From Halorubrum lacusprofundi ATCC 49239 (GTDB lineage: Archaea; Halobacteriota; Halobacteria; Halobacteriales; Haloferacaceae): a stretch of 64,000 nucleotides of DNA. Each line of letters starts with the position of its first letter. Positions within the stretch are counted from its first letter, which is position 1. Location of the stretch: assembly GCF_000022205.1 (NCBI RefSeq), contig NC_012029.1, forward strand, positions 1,178,001-1,242,000, given 5' to 3'. The notes beneath the pieces were generated by a model. It was not told the DNA's origin and did not search any database. It saw only the letters and a program-made list of their open reading frames with translations. Of the stretch, positions 36,957-44,964 are shown piece by piece. Position numbers and translations under genes: made by a program.

Positions 36957-38024
36957 ATGAGCGGACGAGCACACGGTCCCGCTGAGCCCGACCTCTCGTG
37001 GTGTCACGAGGCGGTTCAGGGCGTTTCTCGGACCTTCGCGCTGACGGTCGACGTGTTGGAGGAGCCGATGGCCTCGCATATCTGCGTGGGATACCTCCTC
37101 TGTCGGGTCGCCGATACCGTCGAGGACGCCGGACACATCCCTCCTGAAGCTCAAAGCGACGTGTTGCGGACGTACCGGCGCGCGATCGACCCCGACGACG
37201 ACACCGACATTGTGGCGTTCCGCGACGCGGTCGACGAGTGGCTCCCGGCGCCCGCCGACCGCAACGACGACTGGGAAGTCGTCGCCGAGGTACCGACGAT
37301 CGTGGCGACGTTCGCGGAGTTCGAGCCCGAGGCCCGCGACGCGATCGTCCCACCCGTCTTGGAAATGGTTGACGGGATGGCGATGTTCGTCGATCGGCAC
37401 GCCACCGAGGGCGGGCTCCGTATCGACGACCGCGACGAACTAGAGCAGTACTGCTACTACGCTGCCGGCACGGTCGGGAACCTCATCACGAACCTGCTCA
37501 CCCGTGGCGACGTCACCGAGGACCGCGCGCGGCAACTACGAGACACAGCCGAGGAGTTCGGACTCCTCCTCCAACTCGTGAACGTCTCGAAAGACGTGTA
37601 CGACGACTACACCGAGGAGAACAACGTCTACCTTCCCGCCGAGTGGCTCGCCGACGAGGGGGTCGACCAAGAGCGCGTCGTCCACCCGGAGAATCGGGAG
37701 TCGTCCGCCCGCGTCGTCAGCCGGACCGCCGAGTACGCCCGGTCGTTCCTCGACGACGCGCAGGCGTACTTAGAGACGATGCCGCTCTCGAACGGAAACA
37801 CGATGGAGGCGTGGACCGTCCCGTACCTGCTCGCGGTCGGTACCCTCCGCGAACTCAGTTCCCGTCCCGAGGACGCGCTCACCGAAACCGGCGTGAAAAT
37901 CTCCCGCCAGGAGGTGTTCGCGGTGATGGCCGTCGCCGGCGACGCCGGCCGCGACTCCCTCGCAGATCTCCGGCAGACGATCGCGCGGACTCCCTTCCAC
38001 CGGGCCGTCGAGCCTGCGGACTGA
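36957..38024 (+). CDS. Squalene synthase (phytoene/squalene synthase family)
   Basis: A 355-residue isoprenoid head-to-head condensing enzyme. Both Asp-rich diphosphate-binding motifs are present: DTVED near residue 48 and DVYDDY near 206. The segment CYYAAGTVGNLITNL near 163 resembles the squalene synthase hallmark YCHYVAGLVG more than the phytoene synthase equivalent, so squalene from farnesyl diphosphate is the likelier product. Squalene and related lipids are abundant in haloarchaeal membranes. It has its own leaderless promoter. Confidence 0.87.
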   Translation: MSGRAHGPAEPDLSWCHEAVQGVSRTFALTVDVLEEPMASHICVGYLLCRVADTVEDAGHIPPEAQSDVLRTYRRAIDPDDDTDIVAFRDAVDEWLPAPADRNDDWEVVAEVPTIVATFAEFEPEARDAIVPPVLEMVDGMAMFVDRHATEGGLRIDDRDELEQYCYYAAGTVGNLITNLLTRGDVTEDRARQLRDTAEEFGLLLQLVNVSKDVYDDYTEENNVYLPAEWLADEGVDQERVVHPENRESSARVVSRTAEYARSFLDDAQAYLETMPLSNGNTMEAWTVPYLLAVGTLRELSSRPEDALTETGVKISRQEVFAVMAVAGDAGRDSLADLRQTIARTPFHRAVEPAD

Positions 38025-38076
38025 CCGGCACGCTCACTGCGTCCCACTCTCTCCGTCTCTCTCGCTCTCTCGCCCG

Positions 38077-40065
38077 TCACAGTCGCGAGCGCGCCCTCGT
38101 GATCGCCGGTACGCGCACGCCGATCGTCTCGGCGAGCGCCTCGGCCGCGCTCAACAGCCACTCGGCGCGCTCAACGCGGGAGTCGAGGTCGCCCGGGCCG
38201 ATCCGATACGACTCCACCAGTTCCTCGACGGTCGCACCGCCGATCCACTCGTCGAGGATCCGCGCCGTCTTCACCGACTCCAGCCACTCCTCGAAATTAT
38301 CTGTCTCGTCCATCGCCGTCGTCAGCGTCCCCGCGTTCGCCCGCGCGAATCGATAGATTTCAGCACGCTCTGCGTTGCCGAGGTAGGTGTCCTGCATGTC
38401 GGGCGTGTCGCAGATCACCTCGAAAACGGTGAGCGTCGTCGCGTTCGACATTCCCGCCGCAGTCCGGAGCCCGGAGACGATCCGTTCGGCGGTCTCCGGC
38501 CTAACGTACTGCTTCGAGGCCGTCTCCCCGACCGGCGTGGCGACAAGCCGGTACGCCTCGACCCCGCCCGTCTCCCGGCGGACCAGCTCGGCCGCCGCGA
38601 GGTCGTCGACCGCGACGCCGACGGCGTCGGCCAGCCCACCGGCGCCGGCCTCCCGGGCGTAAAACGTCCCCTCGAACACATCGAGGATCTCGGCCTCCGT
38701 CTCCGCGAACCCGGTCGCGACCGCCGAGAGGACGTGGGTCCGCAGCGACGCCGGGTCGGCGAGTTTCGACTCGACCGCCTCCGGTTCCCCGTCGAGGTAC
38801 CGTTCGACGAGGTCGCCCTCGGTGTCCCGGTTCCCAACGAGCACGGCCTCCCCGTACGGATCCAACCCCGGACGCCCGGCGCGCCCGCACATCTGGTGGA
38901 CCTCCAGCGTAGGGAGCCACTCCATCCCCGACCCCGCGTACCGCTTCTGGTCGCGGACCACGACCCGCCGCGCGGGGACATTGATGCCGGCGGCCAGCGT
39001 CGGTGTCGCGCAGATACAGGCGACCTCACGGTCGCGGAACGCTTCCTCGACGACCGTCCGGTGGCCGGCCCGGAGTCCGGCGTGGTGGAACGCGACGCCG
39101 GACCGCAGGCAGTCGGCTAGCTGGCGGCCGGTGGCGGTGCCGTCCACGTCGGCGGCCTCGTCGCCCGCGGCCGCGGCGGCCGACTCCACCCCCAGCCGCT
39201 CGGCGAGCCCGTCGGCCGCGAGCCGCTCGGCCAGCCCGACCGCCTCAGTCCGCGACCGAACGAATGCGAGACACTGTCCGCCCTGATCGACGGCGTCGGC
39301 GACGAGGGCGGCGGTGATCTCGGTGTCGTCGGGGGGATCGTCTGCGTCACCGCTGTCGCCGTCGTCCCCGTCGCCGCTCCCGTCCACAGCGACGCTCCCG
39401 ACATCGACCGTCATCGTCGTTCCGTCGTCGAACGTCACGTCCCCATCGACGGCGACTCCGGTGCGAAGGTCGACGGGGCGCCACTCGGATTTCACGAGAG
39501 TCGCGTTCAGCCACTCCGCGATCGCCTCCGGGTTATCGACGGTCGCCGACAGCGCGACGACCTGTAGCTCGGGGTTCCGTCGGCGGAGCGTCGCGAGAGT
39601 CACTTCGAGGGTCGGGCCGCGCCGCTCAGCGCCGAGGAGGTGGACCTCGTCGACGGCGACGCAGGCGAGGTCGTCGACCCACGACGCGCCGTTGCGGATC
39701 GCGGAATCGACCTTCTCGCTCGTGGCGACCACCACGTCGTTGCCCGCGAGCGCCTCGCCCGACGCGTCGAAGTCGCCGGTCGAGATAGCGGCGTCGACGC
39801 CCGGCAACGCCGCGAACGCCTCGTACTTCTCGCGGGCGAGCGCGCGGAGTGGACAGACGTACAGCCCGGGTCCGTCGGCGGTCAGCAGCGCTAGCTCGGC
39901 AATAAACGTCTTTCCGGAGGCGGTCGGCACCGCCGCGACGACGTTCTCGCTCTCGCAGACGCCGGCGTCGACCGCGGCCGCCTGCGGCGGGTACAGTTCG
40001 CGGATCCCCTGTTCGGCGAAGTGATCGACGAACTGCTCCGAGAGCGGGAGATCGCGAACGCGCAT
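38077..40065 (-). CDS. Hel308/Ski2-like superfamily 2 DNA helicase
   Basis: A 662-residue helicase. Motif I is PTASGKT near residue 47, motif II DEVHLL near 139, motif III SATVDN, motif IV FVRSRTEA, motif V TPTLAAGINVPAR and motif VI QMCGRAGRPG, followed by a winged helix and ratchet domain. It is somewhat shorter than typical Hel308 (about 700-800), mainly in the C-terminal part. An acidic Gly/Asp insertion near 230-245 is haloarchaeal. A role in replication-fork repair is known for Hel308; for this paralogue it is inferred. Confidence 0.88.
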   Translation of the reverse strand: MRVRDLPLSEQFVDHFAEQGIRELYPPQAAAVDAGVCESENVVAAVPTASGKTFIAELALLTADGPGLYVCPLRALAREKYEAFAALPGVDAAISTGDFDASGEALAGNDVVVATSEKVDSAIRNGASWVDDLACVAVDEVHLLGAERRGPTLEVTLATLRRRNPELQVVALSATVDNPEAIAEWLNATLVKSEWRPVDLRTGVAVDGDVTFDDGTTMTVDVGSVAVDGSGDGDDGDSGDADDPPDDTEITAALVADAVDQGGQCLAFVRSRTEAVGLAERLAADGLAERLGVESAAAAAGDEAADVDGTATGRQLADCLRSGVAFHHAGLRAGHRTVVEEAFRDREVACICATPTLAAGINVPARRVVVRDQKRYAGSGMEWLPTLEVHQMCGRAGRPGLDPYGEAVLVGNRDTEGDLVERYLDGEPEAVESKLADPASLRTHVLSAVATGFAETEAEILDVFEGTFYAREAGAGGLADAVGVAVDDLAAAELVRRETGGVEAYRLVATPVGETASKQYVRPETAERIVSGLRTAAGMSNATTLTVFEVICDTPDMQDTYLGNAERAEIYRFARANAGTLTTAMDETDNFEEWLESVKTARILDEWIGGATVEELVESYRIGPGDLDSRVERAEWLLSAAEALAETIGVRVPAITRARSRL

Positions 40066-40154
40066 TTGATTTGCGGGTTCGACGGGATCACACTTAAAAA
40101 GTCGCGCGGAACGTCGTTATCCGCCGGCGTCGGTGTTGGCGTCACTCGTCGGCG

Positions 40155-40760
40155 TCACTCGTCGGTGTCGACATCGGCATCGGTGTCGAACTCCTGAAAC
40201 AGCTTCTCAAAGTCGTCGTCGTCTTCGGTCACCGCCTCCAGCGACTGGTCGGCCTCCGACCGGAGTTCCTCGATCCGGTCGGTGAGGCGCTGGTACTCCT
40301 CGTTGTCTGCGAGCTCGGTGGCGCTCTTTTCGGTCTCCAGCATCGCCTTCTTCGAGGTCAGCGAGAACAGCTCCTGCATCTCGGTGTCGTACTCGCCGCG
40401 CCGGAGGAGCCCCTCGACCGTCTCGCGGAGGGTGTCGCTGGTGACCGGTTTCACGAGGTAGTCGTCGAAACCCATCTTCAGGATGTCGAAGTCGGGCTTA
40501 ACCGCGGTCACCATCGCGACGCGACAGTCGATGCCGCGCTCGCGGACCGCGGCGAGAACCTCGTCCCCGGAAAGCCCCGGCATCCGCCGGTCCAACAGGA
40601 TCGCGTCGACCTCGTCGTCGGCCTCGTCGAGTTCGTCTAACGCCTCCTGGCCGCCGTACGCGGTCCGGACGCGATACTCGTCGCCGAGCCACGCGGCGTA
40701 CAGGTCGGCCAGGTCGGGTTCGTCCTCCACCACGAGGACCAGCGGCGGTTGCTCACTCAT
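40155..40760 (-). CDS. Response regulator with HalX domain
   Basis: 201 residues. The receiver domain (about 1-120) has the acidic pair in VVEDEPDL, the phosphoacceptor Asp in ILLDRRMPG (about residue 57), the Thr of MVTA and the Lys of YLVKPV. The HalX domain, a helical haloarchaeal output module, follows (about 125-175; TSKKAMLETEKSATELADNE) with an acidic tail. No DNA-binding domain is present, so it probably acts by protein contact. No kinase gene is adjacent. Confidence 0.9.
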   Translation of the reverse strand: MSEQPPLVLVVEDEPDLADLYAAWLGDEYRVRTAYGGQEALDELDEADDEVDAILLDRRMPGLSGDEVLAAVRERGIDCRVAMVTAVKPDFDILKMGFDDYLVKPVTSDTLRETVEGLLRRGEYDTEMQELFSLTSKKAMLETEKSATELADNEEYQRLTDRIEELRSEADQSLEAVTEDDDDFEKLFQEFDTDADVDTDE

Positions 40761-40914
40761 GGATTCTCGGAGCGACGACGTGTTCGCTCACACGTTTCGT
40801 CTCTGCGCGGACTATATTAAAATACCTCTTCGGGTTCACGTCACCGGTTTCGGATCGGGTTAGACTCGACGCGGGATCGGCGCGGATTCGTGATCCGGCC
40901 CCGCTACCGCGGCG

Positions 40915-42402
40915 TCACTCGTTCGGGCTGTAGTTCGGCGCCTCGTCGGTGATCATCACGTCGTGGGGGTGTCCCTCAGTCTGTCCGGCGCTGGAGACGC
41001 GGATGAACTCGGCGCGATCGTGGAGCTCCGGGATCGTCTCGGCGCCGACGTACCCCATCCCGGAGCACATGCCGCCCGTGAGCTGGTGGAGTTCGGAGGC
41101 GAGGCTCCCCTTGTAGGGGGTCGCGGCCTCGACGCCCTCCGGGACGAACTCCTCGTCTTCGTCCTCCTCTTTGAGGTAGCGGTCGCCGCCGCCGGACTTC
41201 ATCGCGCCGACCGAGCCCATCCCGCGGTACTGCTTGTACTTCTTCCCCTGCATCGTGATGACGCGGCCCGGTGCCTCGTCGGTGCCAGCGAAGTAGGAGC
41301 CGAGCATGACCGCGCTTGCGCCCGCGGCGAGCGCCTTGATGGCGTCGCCGGAGTAGCGAATCCCGCCGTCGGCGATCACCGGGACGCCGTGTTCGGCGGC
41401 CACATCGGCCACCTGCGAGACCGCGGTCATCTGGGGCATCCCCGCGCCGCTCACCACGCGGGTGGTGCAGATCGACCCCGGCCCGATACCGACCTTCAGC
41501 CCGTCTGCGAAGTCGACGGCGGCCTCGGCCGCCTCTCGCGTCCCGACGTTGCCGACGACCACGTCGGCCTCGACGGTCTCTTTGATCGCCCGCGCCGAGT
41601 CGAGTACGTTGAGGTTGTGGGCGTGCGCGCAGTCGATGAAGATCACGTCGACGTCGGCTCCGTCGGCCGCGACGGCACGCTCCTCCTCGAACGGACCGAC
41701 CGCGACGCCGGCGAGCAGGCGTCCGTCCTCGTCGCGGGCGGCCTCCTCGTGCTCGCGGCGCTGGAGGATTCCCTGCATCGTGACGAGACCGACGAGTCCG
41801 TCGTCCCCGTCCACGATCGGGACGCGCTCGATCTTGTGGTCGTACATCAGCTCTAACGCCTCGCGCGCCTCGACGTTCTCCGGCGCGGTGATGACCTCGT
41901 CGGTCATGGCCTCGCTGACGGCGTCGTCCTCGCCGACTTCCAGGTACGGACGGATGTCAGTGCCCGAGATGATCCCCAAAACTGCGTCGTCCTCGTCGAC
42001 GACCGGGGCGCCGGAGACGCCCTGACGCTCCATCACGGCGTCGGCCTCGCGGACCGTGTCGTCGGGCGAGACGGTCACGACGTCCTCCCGGCGAATGACG
42101 AGCTCGTGTGCGCGCTTGATGCGCTCGACCTCTTCAGCTGTCTCTTCGACGGTCATGTTACGGTGAAGGACGCCGAGCCCGCCCTCGCGGGCCATCGCAA
42201 TCGCGAGGTCGCTCTCGGTGACGGTGTCCATCGCTGCAGAGAGGACCGGGACGGTCAGTTCGACGTTCTTCGAGACGCGCGCGGAGAGGTCCGCGTCGTC
42301 GGGCTCGACACGGCTCTCTTTGGGCTTTAAGAGTACGTCGTCGAACGTTAACGCTTCCGGGACGTCGAGTTTCGCTGAGAATCGACCGGAGTCTGTCGCC
42401 AT
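40915..42402 (-). CDS. guaB: Inosine-5'-monophosphate dehydrogenase
   Basis: A 495-residue enzyme oxidising IMP to XMP with NAD, the committed step of GTP synthesis. The barrel starts TFDDVLLKPKESRV, is interrupted by two CBS domains (about 95-210), and resumes with the catalytic Cys in GPGSICTTRVVSG. The flap RGMGSVGAM follows. The ATG at 42402 is chosen over the one at 42468: CTTTTTATC at 42424-42432 lies 22-30 bases upstream, fitting a leaderless start, and the family begins here. All active-site parts are present. Confidence 0.95.
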   Translation of the reverse strand: MATDSGRFSAKLDVPEALTFDDVLLKPKESRVEPDDADLSARVSKNVELTVPVLSAAMDTVTESDLAIAMAREGGLGVLHRNMTVEETAEEVERIKRAHELVIRREDVVTVSPDDTVREADAVMERQGVSGAPVVDEDDAVLGIISGTDIRPYLEVGEDDAVSEAMTDEVITAPENVEAREALELMYDHKIERVPIVDGDDGLVGLVTMQGILQRREHEEAARDEDGRLLAGVAVGPFEEERAVAADGADVDVIFIDCAHAHNLNVLDSARAIKETVEADVVVGNVGTREAAEAAVDFADGLKVGIGPGSICTTRVVSGAGMPQMTAVSQVADVAAEHGVPVIADGGIRYSGDAIKALAAGASAVMLGSYFAGTDEAPGRVITMQGKKYKQYRGMGSVGAMKSGGGDRYLKEEDEDEEFVPEGVEAATPYKGSLASELHQLTGGMCSGMGYVGAETIPELHDRAEFIRVSSAGQTEGHPHDVMITDEAPNYSPNE

Positions 42403-42423
42403 ATAAACCGTCATGAGTGGCCG

Positions 42424-42432
42424 ATAAAAAGC
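42424..42432 (-). promoter_or_regulatory. TATA box of guaB
   Basis: On the minus strand CTTTTTATC, 22-30 bases before the ATG at 42402. It decides the choice of start. Confidence 0.55.
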
Positions 42433-42468
42433 GTTGCGAGTCAGCACAGACGTGTACGTCGTTGTCAT

Positions 42469-43065
42469 CCAGATTCACGCAATATGCAGCTTTGTGGATC
42501 AATAACGGATCGGCGTCGGTTTGTGTGTCAAGGTCTCGGCGTCCGGAGTCACTGTTTGTTCGACACGCCACCAGCGACATCGACGAGCAGTGTCTGGACA
42601 AGGGTAGAACCGATCGCTCGTTCGCATAACTGCCGAATTCACGCGATACGATCGCCGTTCGTGGTTCGCTTGCTCGCTCTCGAAACGATCGTACACGAAT
42701 TAGCTATTGCGACCGAGGTATCTCCGACAAATTGTCACCAGTTCCGTCGTTCATCCGGCACATCTACGATGGGTATATAAATGTTGTCTGCTGATCTTTC
42801 GTTCCGTGCGGACACACCTCACACAACCTTTAACGCAACCGAAACGCATATATGAGGTATGGACTCCGACAGTCCCGTGAACACGCGCATCGCCGGTCAG
42901 CCGATTCTCAACCTCGGCACCCGCTTTACAGCCGGCAGTCCGCGTAAACCCTTTACATGGACTCGTCGGGCCGCTCGCGGATTCGACTCCGTACGCCGGA
43001 CCCTCGGCTATCACGGGTCGCCCGCTTCCTACCGTGTACCCGTTGGTCAGGGTTATCGCCCCTGA
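42469..43065. other. Gene-poor interval with unassigned TATA-like sites
   Basis: About 600 bases between guaB and the DUF5794 gene. GGTATATAAATG at 42774-42785 is a strong TATA-like site readable in both directions, and GCATATATGAGG at 42845-42856 is a second. A 68-codon frame (42859-43065) ends one base before the next ATG but has atypical Arg/Pro/Ser content and looks non-coding. A small RNA or long leader for the next gene is possible. Confidence 0.5.
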
Positions 43066-44097
43066 ATGAGCGTCTCTCGTCATCCAGTCGCTCTCCGACT
43101 GGAGCAGCGGGTGGGCAGCGCGACGAAGCTGCTCGCGACCGTGATGGTGCTGCCGCTCGTCGACGGAATCTTTCCCGCCTTAGTCGTCGCCGGCGTCCTG
43201 ACGACCGCGACGGGCGTGATCGAGACGGGCATCCTCATCTTCGGTGGCTCCGCGACCGCCGCAGTGATCCTCGCGGAGATGGACGGCAGCCGCCGGCAGA
43301 TGGCCGGATCCGTGCTGCTGATCGGCGCGATCATCATCCCGCTCGCCGCACTGGAGGCCGCATTCGCCCCCACGTTCAGGGAATTCCTGAACCTCCTCGT
43401 CTTCGAGCGCTTCGCCGGACTGGTGATCCTCACGATCGCCGCCAAAACCGCGAGCTCGGAGATCGGCGAGTACCTGCCCAGCCCCGGTGTCATCATCTCG
43501 CTCGGACTTGTCGCCAGCTTCGAGCCGTCGGGGTTCGCCCTTCGAACCTCCCCGGAGTACGTGCTCAACGGCGCCGCCGCGGCCGGTGTCGGTGTCGCGT
43601 TCGCGTTGGCGATCGCGCTGCTGTCGCCGCATCTCCGCGGGCGCGTGGACATCGATCGGTTCCGGTTCGGCTCGGCCGTCGCGCTGGGCGTACTCGCACT
43701 GCCGATCCTGCTCGGTCCCTTCGATATCATGCAGACCGAAGCGCCCATCGCGCTGGCGGTACTCGGCGTGACGACCCTGTTCGCCTACGATCCGAACGCC
43801 GGGCCGGCCGGCGATTCCGCGGATGACGGGGCCGGCGACGACCCCGACGGCGATGACGCCCCAGACATCGACGACGCGGACGAGATCGACGACGGGATCG
43901 TGACTGACGACGACGCAGAACGCGACGGGGACACGGAGCCGACCGAGCCGCCGCTCGACGCGCCGACCGCGCCCGCCCCCATCGTCGACGACGACGTGGC
44001 GGTGATCGCCAACGGCGGCGATCCCTCTGGAAGGAGCGACGACGCGGACGACACTGACCCCTTTGCGGATGACGACTCCCGGGCGCCCTGGCTGTAG
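43066..44097 (+). CDS. DUF5794 family membrane protein
   Basis: 343 residues. The first 240 form about seven membrane helices and open with SRHPVALRLEQRVGSATKLLATVM, the pattern I know as DUF5794. The last 100 residues are a disordered, very acidic tail (Asp/Glu/Pro/Ala). The family is haloarchaeal with no established function. The ATG at 43066 directly abuts the stop of a short doubtful upstream frame. It is followed 95 bases later by a DUF5795 gene on the same strand. Confidence 0.82.
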   Translation: MSVSRHPVALRLEQRVGSATKLLATVMVLPLVDGIFPALVVAGVLTTATGVIETGILIFGGSATAAVILAEMDGSRRQMAGSVLLIGAIIIPLAALEAAFAPTFREFLNLLVFERFAGLVILTIAAKTASSEIGEYLPSPGVIISLGLVASFEPSGFALRTSPEYVLNGAAAAGVGVAFALAIALLSPHLRGRVDIDRFRFGSAVALGVLALPILLGPFDIMQTEAPIALAVLGVTTLFAYDPNAGPAGDSADDGAGDDPDGDDAPDIDDADEIDDGIVTDDDAERDGDTEPTEPPLDAPTAPAPIVDDDVAVIANGGDPSGRSDDADDTDPFADDDSRAPWL

Positions 44098-44191
44098 CAG
44101 CGGAGGCGGACCCGGGATCTGAGAAAGGGAAGTGGCTGTCTCTGTCTCCACGTGTCGCCGGGGTTTAGGTACTCGGCGGTAAACGGCGGGT

Positions 44192-44419
44192 ATGTCCAAT
44201 CGCGTCGTGCAGGGGCGGATGGTAACTCCCGAGAAGCTCGCGGAGCTGATCGAGGGCGATTCAATCCTCGAAGCCGAATCGATCACGAATGCCGACCGCG
44301 ACTGCCCGGAGTGCGGCGGCGACGTCATCTCCGTCGGGTATATGCCGAGCGTGACCGAGTTTATCACCGGCTACAAATGCCAGGAGTGCGACTGGAGCGC
44401 CGACGATCGGGAGGAGTGA
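44192..44419 (+). CDS. DUF5795 small zinc-ribbon-like protein
   Basis: A 75-residue protein with two CxxC knuckles (CPECGG near residue 38 and CQECDW near 64), 22-26 residues apart, forming a likely zinc ribbon. The N-terminus begins MSNRVVQGRMVTPEKLAELIEG. It is a conserved haloarchaeal family of unknown role. It has its own TATA-like GTTTAGGT about 30 bases upstream and ends about 110 bases before tRNA-Trp. Confidence 0.82.
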   Translation: MSNRVVQGRMVTPEKLAELIEGDSILEAESITNADRDCPECGGDVISVGYMPSVTEFITGYKCQECDWSADDREE

Positions 44420-44532
44420 CCTCGCGACGTCGCTGTCTCCTCCCCATCCCGATCCACCGCCCCGTCGCCCGATCGTTCGCGATCGAAACCCCTTTATCCG
44501 CGTTTCGGCAAGCACCTGATGCGAGATCACGC

Positions 44533-44707
44533 GGGGCTGTGGCCAAGCCAGGCATGGCGACTGACTCCAGAGGCTTGCGCCCGGGACGACACTCCAGACT
44601 GATATACCGAGCGGCCGACTGATCATCGGTCGTGTTGACGACCCTCTGGAGTTCCGAGGCGCGCCGGAGATATCAGTCGATCGGGGGTTCAAATCCCTCC
44701 GGCCCCA
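44533..44707 (+). tRNA. tRNA-Trp (CCA) with 101-nt intron
   Basis: Acceptor arms GGGGCTG (44533-44539) and CGGCCCC (44700-44706) pair, with discriminator A at 44707; CCA is not encoded. Exon 1 is 44533-44570 and exon 2 is 44672-44707, giving a 74-nt mature tRNA whose anticodon arm is ACTGA-CTCCAGA-TCAGT. Splice sites were placed from the bulge-helix-bulge: central CTCC/GGAG pairs with three-base bulges AGA and ATA. The T arm GGGGGTTCAAATCCCTC is canonical. CTTTATCC about 40 bases upstream is a plausible TATA element. Confidence 0.95.
44571..44671 (+). ncRNA. tRNA-Trp intron acting as box C/D guide RNA
   Basis: The intron carries two stretches complementary to its own exons. GACTGATAT (44597-44605) precedes CCGA (44607-44610) and pairs with exon 2 at 44670-44678. 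CTCTGGAGT (44644-44652) precedes CCGA (44654-44657) and pairs with exon 1 at 44564-44572. These are the expected places for D'- and D-box guides directing 2'-O-methylation at positions 39 and 34, as established for the Haloferax tRNA-Trp intron. The D boxes read CCGA instead of CUGA and the C boxes are degenerate. Confidence 0.85.
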
Positions 44708-44943
44708 CTACCTTGTTCCTCAACCGCTGAGCGTGCCGAACAGAAGGGTCTTAGCGGGTGACTTATAAAGAAGTTTCGGGATATCAAGAATTGACTTGTA
44801 CCCCTCATCGATTGCACCCCGACGCCGTGTTGCGGTGAACCGGGTTCCACTTTTGGCAATTATTGCTTGTAGTTAGTGCGGGTGCTGTTGACGGACGATT
44901 CGCGCTCGGAACGTTCGGAAAGCAGACAATATTGACCGTCCAT
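44708..44943. other. Interval after tRNA-Trp without recognised gene
   Basis: 236 AT-richer bases. ACTTATAAAG at 44761-44770 looks like a TATA box but no gene follows before the IS. No second copy of the tRNA 3' end was found to its right, so attachment-site use is not shown. Confidence 0.5.
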
Positions 44944-44964
44944 GAGGGTGTCATAGAATAGTTC

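Noticed and set aside
42957-43826. 289-codon plus-strand frame overlapping DUF5794
   Set aside because: Arg-rich shadow in a different frame from the membrane protein, which has clear helices and family start.
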